From positions 1 through 25,267 of the IMG/VR virus record IMGVR_UViG_3300035633_000452: a stretch of DNA of 25,267 nucleotides; one strand, 5' to 3'. The translations under genes were made by a program, and so were the position numbers. Of the stretch, positions 24,701-25,267 are shown piece after piece. Source of the stretch: a virus. The notes under the pieces are model-generated. The model saw only the letters and a list, made by a program, of their open reading frames with translations, had not been told where the DNA came from and did no database searches. How positions within the stretch are numbered: the stretch's first letter is position 1; the number at the start of each line of letters is the position of its first letter.

Positions 24701-25267
24701 CAATCAGCTTGGGTTCGCATTGATCGCTTCGGTGCTAAGGTGTTTGATAATGTTAGTACCGATCCTACAGTAGAAGATACACAGCTAAACGGCTCTATCT
24801 ATATAACATCTACAGATGATGTACCTATCGATCAAGATGTGTTTGTGCTATTTTCTAGGGTTGATGAGAATCTGATTCAACACCATAGGCACCAGAATCC
24901 TGATTCTAATGTCTATGAAGAAAATATCTCTATTGTAGATTCAATTACTGGATCTAATCAAATTGTTGGTCCAGTGCCATCTGGAACTCAGATAATTCTT
25001 CCACTTGATAGCAGAGATGCTAGCACTCCTCAAACCTATGTGGTTGGTGCTGGATTTTTAGAGATTTTCCTAAACGGTCAATATCTTTGCCAAGGGGATG
25101 ACTGGTTAGAAGTTGGTCCATTAGATTGTGAATCTAATAAGATTGCCATAAATCAACCACTTCAGTCTGGTGATAAGCTTACTTTCAGAATCGACACTAA
25201 TGGAGGAGTGTTCTTCTCTTCTGCTGGTGCTGGTACTGGAGCATCTACTTCACTTCAAGTGGAAGAA
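21704..25267 (+). CDS. Tail fibre or peripheral baseplate protein, 3' truncated
   Basis: The frame is open from ATG 21704 to the last base (1188 codons) with no stop, so the gene continues beyond the window. GGGTAGAG just upstream is a modest ribosome binding site. The N-terminal 260 residues appear globular and include FQGGDKNIFSLKEWMDVVMT (about 230-249), a block I associate with distal structural proteins of large phages. Residues about 495-590 hold two HG[LF]..[GD]D..[IV]TI modules (AHGLQDGDRITI, THGFEDDQYVTI). A YYVWF...SDPG...GIEVAI module starts at about 867, related to those in J and the gpI-like protein. Near the visible end is FLEIFLNGQYLCQGDDWLEV (about 1117-1136), a beta motif common in phage fibre and baseplate proteins. 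Position at the end of the baseplate genes and its modular build suggest a fibre or an arm linking fibres to wedges. I cannot identify a receptor-binding or enzymatic domain. Confidence 0.6.
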   Translation, partial: MAVLGRLLFGSAQRLDLPDLLSLDSYVAGDFKFLIQSFVGSDTPYILKGFEVIQPQDAIGTENISISIADSIVYYPTAKAGSFYHGLPEGDTNAQPLTPVLRKNATNFVYLTFSTQDTSRDTRAFWDPDSNGGEGAEFSQDVNTETALIVEVGVSVTSFPEDTVPVCKIDVGSSVIDSIQDCRHMLFRLGAGGLNPDPFSNYDFRSLPGPGFERNEPSTEMTSAADSNAFQGGDKNIFSLKEWMDVVMTRIKELGGTTYWYQGNPGGGVGSSPGLANLFTDSVGSTLKSKGEWSHDAATPGEVNWSEDIQYYSLTDPRVSIIRASTINLANEEVAYVDLIRDADLNGSSTSVQWQNGLNAVNGAVGSFENLAKGDWTKRRSDSKQFYLRVEEFYAGTGLTGGTTTPALAQSIKLSDSYAGSSGTDAGEYTKGEYLTADVQTDSRDNADPTAAGGNFFWLSYRSDTAVGITGITPTQLSLAIDAADGQRARVTATAHGLQDGDRITITTGAYVGTYKVEVEDANEFFIETAVTGDDPAADAFYAIVETAAVNTDDGFNLESATHGFEDDQYVTISGTSTGYDNSYQINVRASTLFQIPISSLIPNPGPVTAARATLPRVNVKTEFGTVKVVQGQSIDIGESETENIMSFVGMDSLAQTHPNYLVPDSYNTINGYQNYNSDPEDSLTTRMSKVTAMMADRIQDRGIQIVGRANITSETVAANQVVKSTHDLVIKKPAGPDQTISIQNNDIVMPANSVAVVEIDRDGSAALVPSVESWGSSHLLEENKLILFYRFSDDIVYTWNSQILQPFDHVNTGNVEDAQNRNIIFYMPGSVRWASGTGDIILDVQQNPEETDIQTVDASSFAQNAYFVLYAAKDLNQYYVWFNQDGGGSDPGAAGTGIEVAILSSDTADDVASKAAAVINGIADFNATVTDDVINIVNADVGEATDASDGAIPTNFIFTVVCQGIDPDPTIVIPGSVNDNAIDADAINLSGSLQIQDGQSAWVRIDRFGAKVFDNVSTDPTVEDTQLNGSIYITSTDDVPIDQDVFVLFSRVDENLIQHHRHQNPDSNVYEENISIVDSITGSNQIVGPVPSGTQIILPLDSRDASTPQTYVVGAGFLEIFLNGQYLCQGDDWLEVGPLDCESNKIAINQPLQSGDKLTFRIDTNGGVFFSSAGAGTGASTSLQVEE

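Noticed and set aside
1-25267. tRNA genes, CRISPR arrays, insertion sequences, integrase or defence genes
   Set aside because: None could be supported. The window is fully occupied by structural genes on one strand, and the intergenic gaps are at most 77 bp.

Overview
The window is part of the tail module of a large tailed bacteriophage with a contractile (myovirus-type) tail. The evidence is an unbroken run of plus-strand structural genes in canonical order: tail-tube-like proteins, a tail assembly chaperone pair in overlapping -1 frames, tape measure, baseplate hub, central spike, an unassigned baseplate protein, a LysM/gp25-like wedge protein, a giant baseplate J (gp6-like) protein, a gpI-like baseplate protein and a long fibre or distal structural protein that runs off the right edge. 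Composition is AT-rich (roughly 40% GC by eye). AGGAGG-type ribosome binding sites are present. No tRNA, integrase, CRISPR array, insertion sequence or host gene is visible. The host cannot be named from this sequence. Gene size suggests a large or 'jumbo' phage, but that is inference.

Layout. Bases 1-198 are a fold-back: 1-53 is the exact reverse complement of 146-198, and with one mismatch the arms extend to 1-60 and 139-198. The minus strand of bases 143-3 encodes the missing middle of the tube-like gene whose 3' part continues to 562. The left edge is therefore best explained as a chimeric or palindromic assembly or amplification end. Tube-like paralogues follow at 593-1201 and 1201-1797. 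The chaperone pair lies at 1836-2255 and, in the -1 frame, up to 2683. The tape measure protein (1144 aa) is at 2686-6120. The baseplate genes are a gp27/GpD-like hub (6120-7913), a gp5/GpV-like spike (7913-9010), a protein of unknown role (9052-10029), a LysM plus gp25 fusion (10029-11627), a 2487-aa J protein (11630-19093) and a gpI-like protein (19101-21626). The final gene (21704 to the edge, at least 1188 codons) looks like a tail fibre or peripheral baseplate protein.

Genes overlap by 1 nt or are separated by a few bases almost throughout, as in a late operon. The only gaps of more than about 25 bp are 30-77 bp long, and three of them contain TATAAT. No gene-free stretch exceeds 300 bases.

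How the parts work together: tube proteins polymerise around the tape measure with the help of the chaperones. The hub and spike form the membrane-piercing centre. gp25-like, J and gpI-like proteins build the wedges around it, and the last protein probably sits at the periphery or in fibres. The most unusual theme is that the J, gpI-like and fibre proteins share several families of small beta-rich repeat modules. These expand J to about five times or more the usual size. In the gpI-like protein one module appears circularly permuted and nested inside another.
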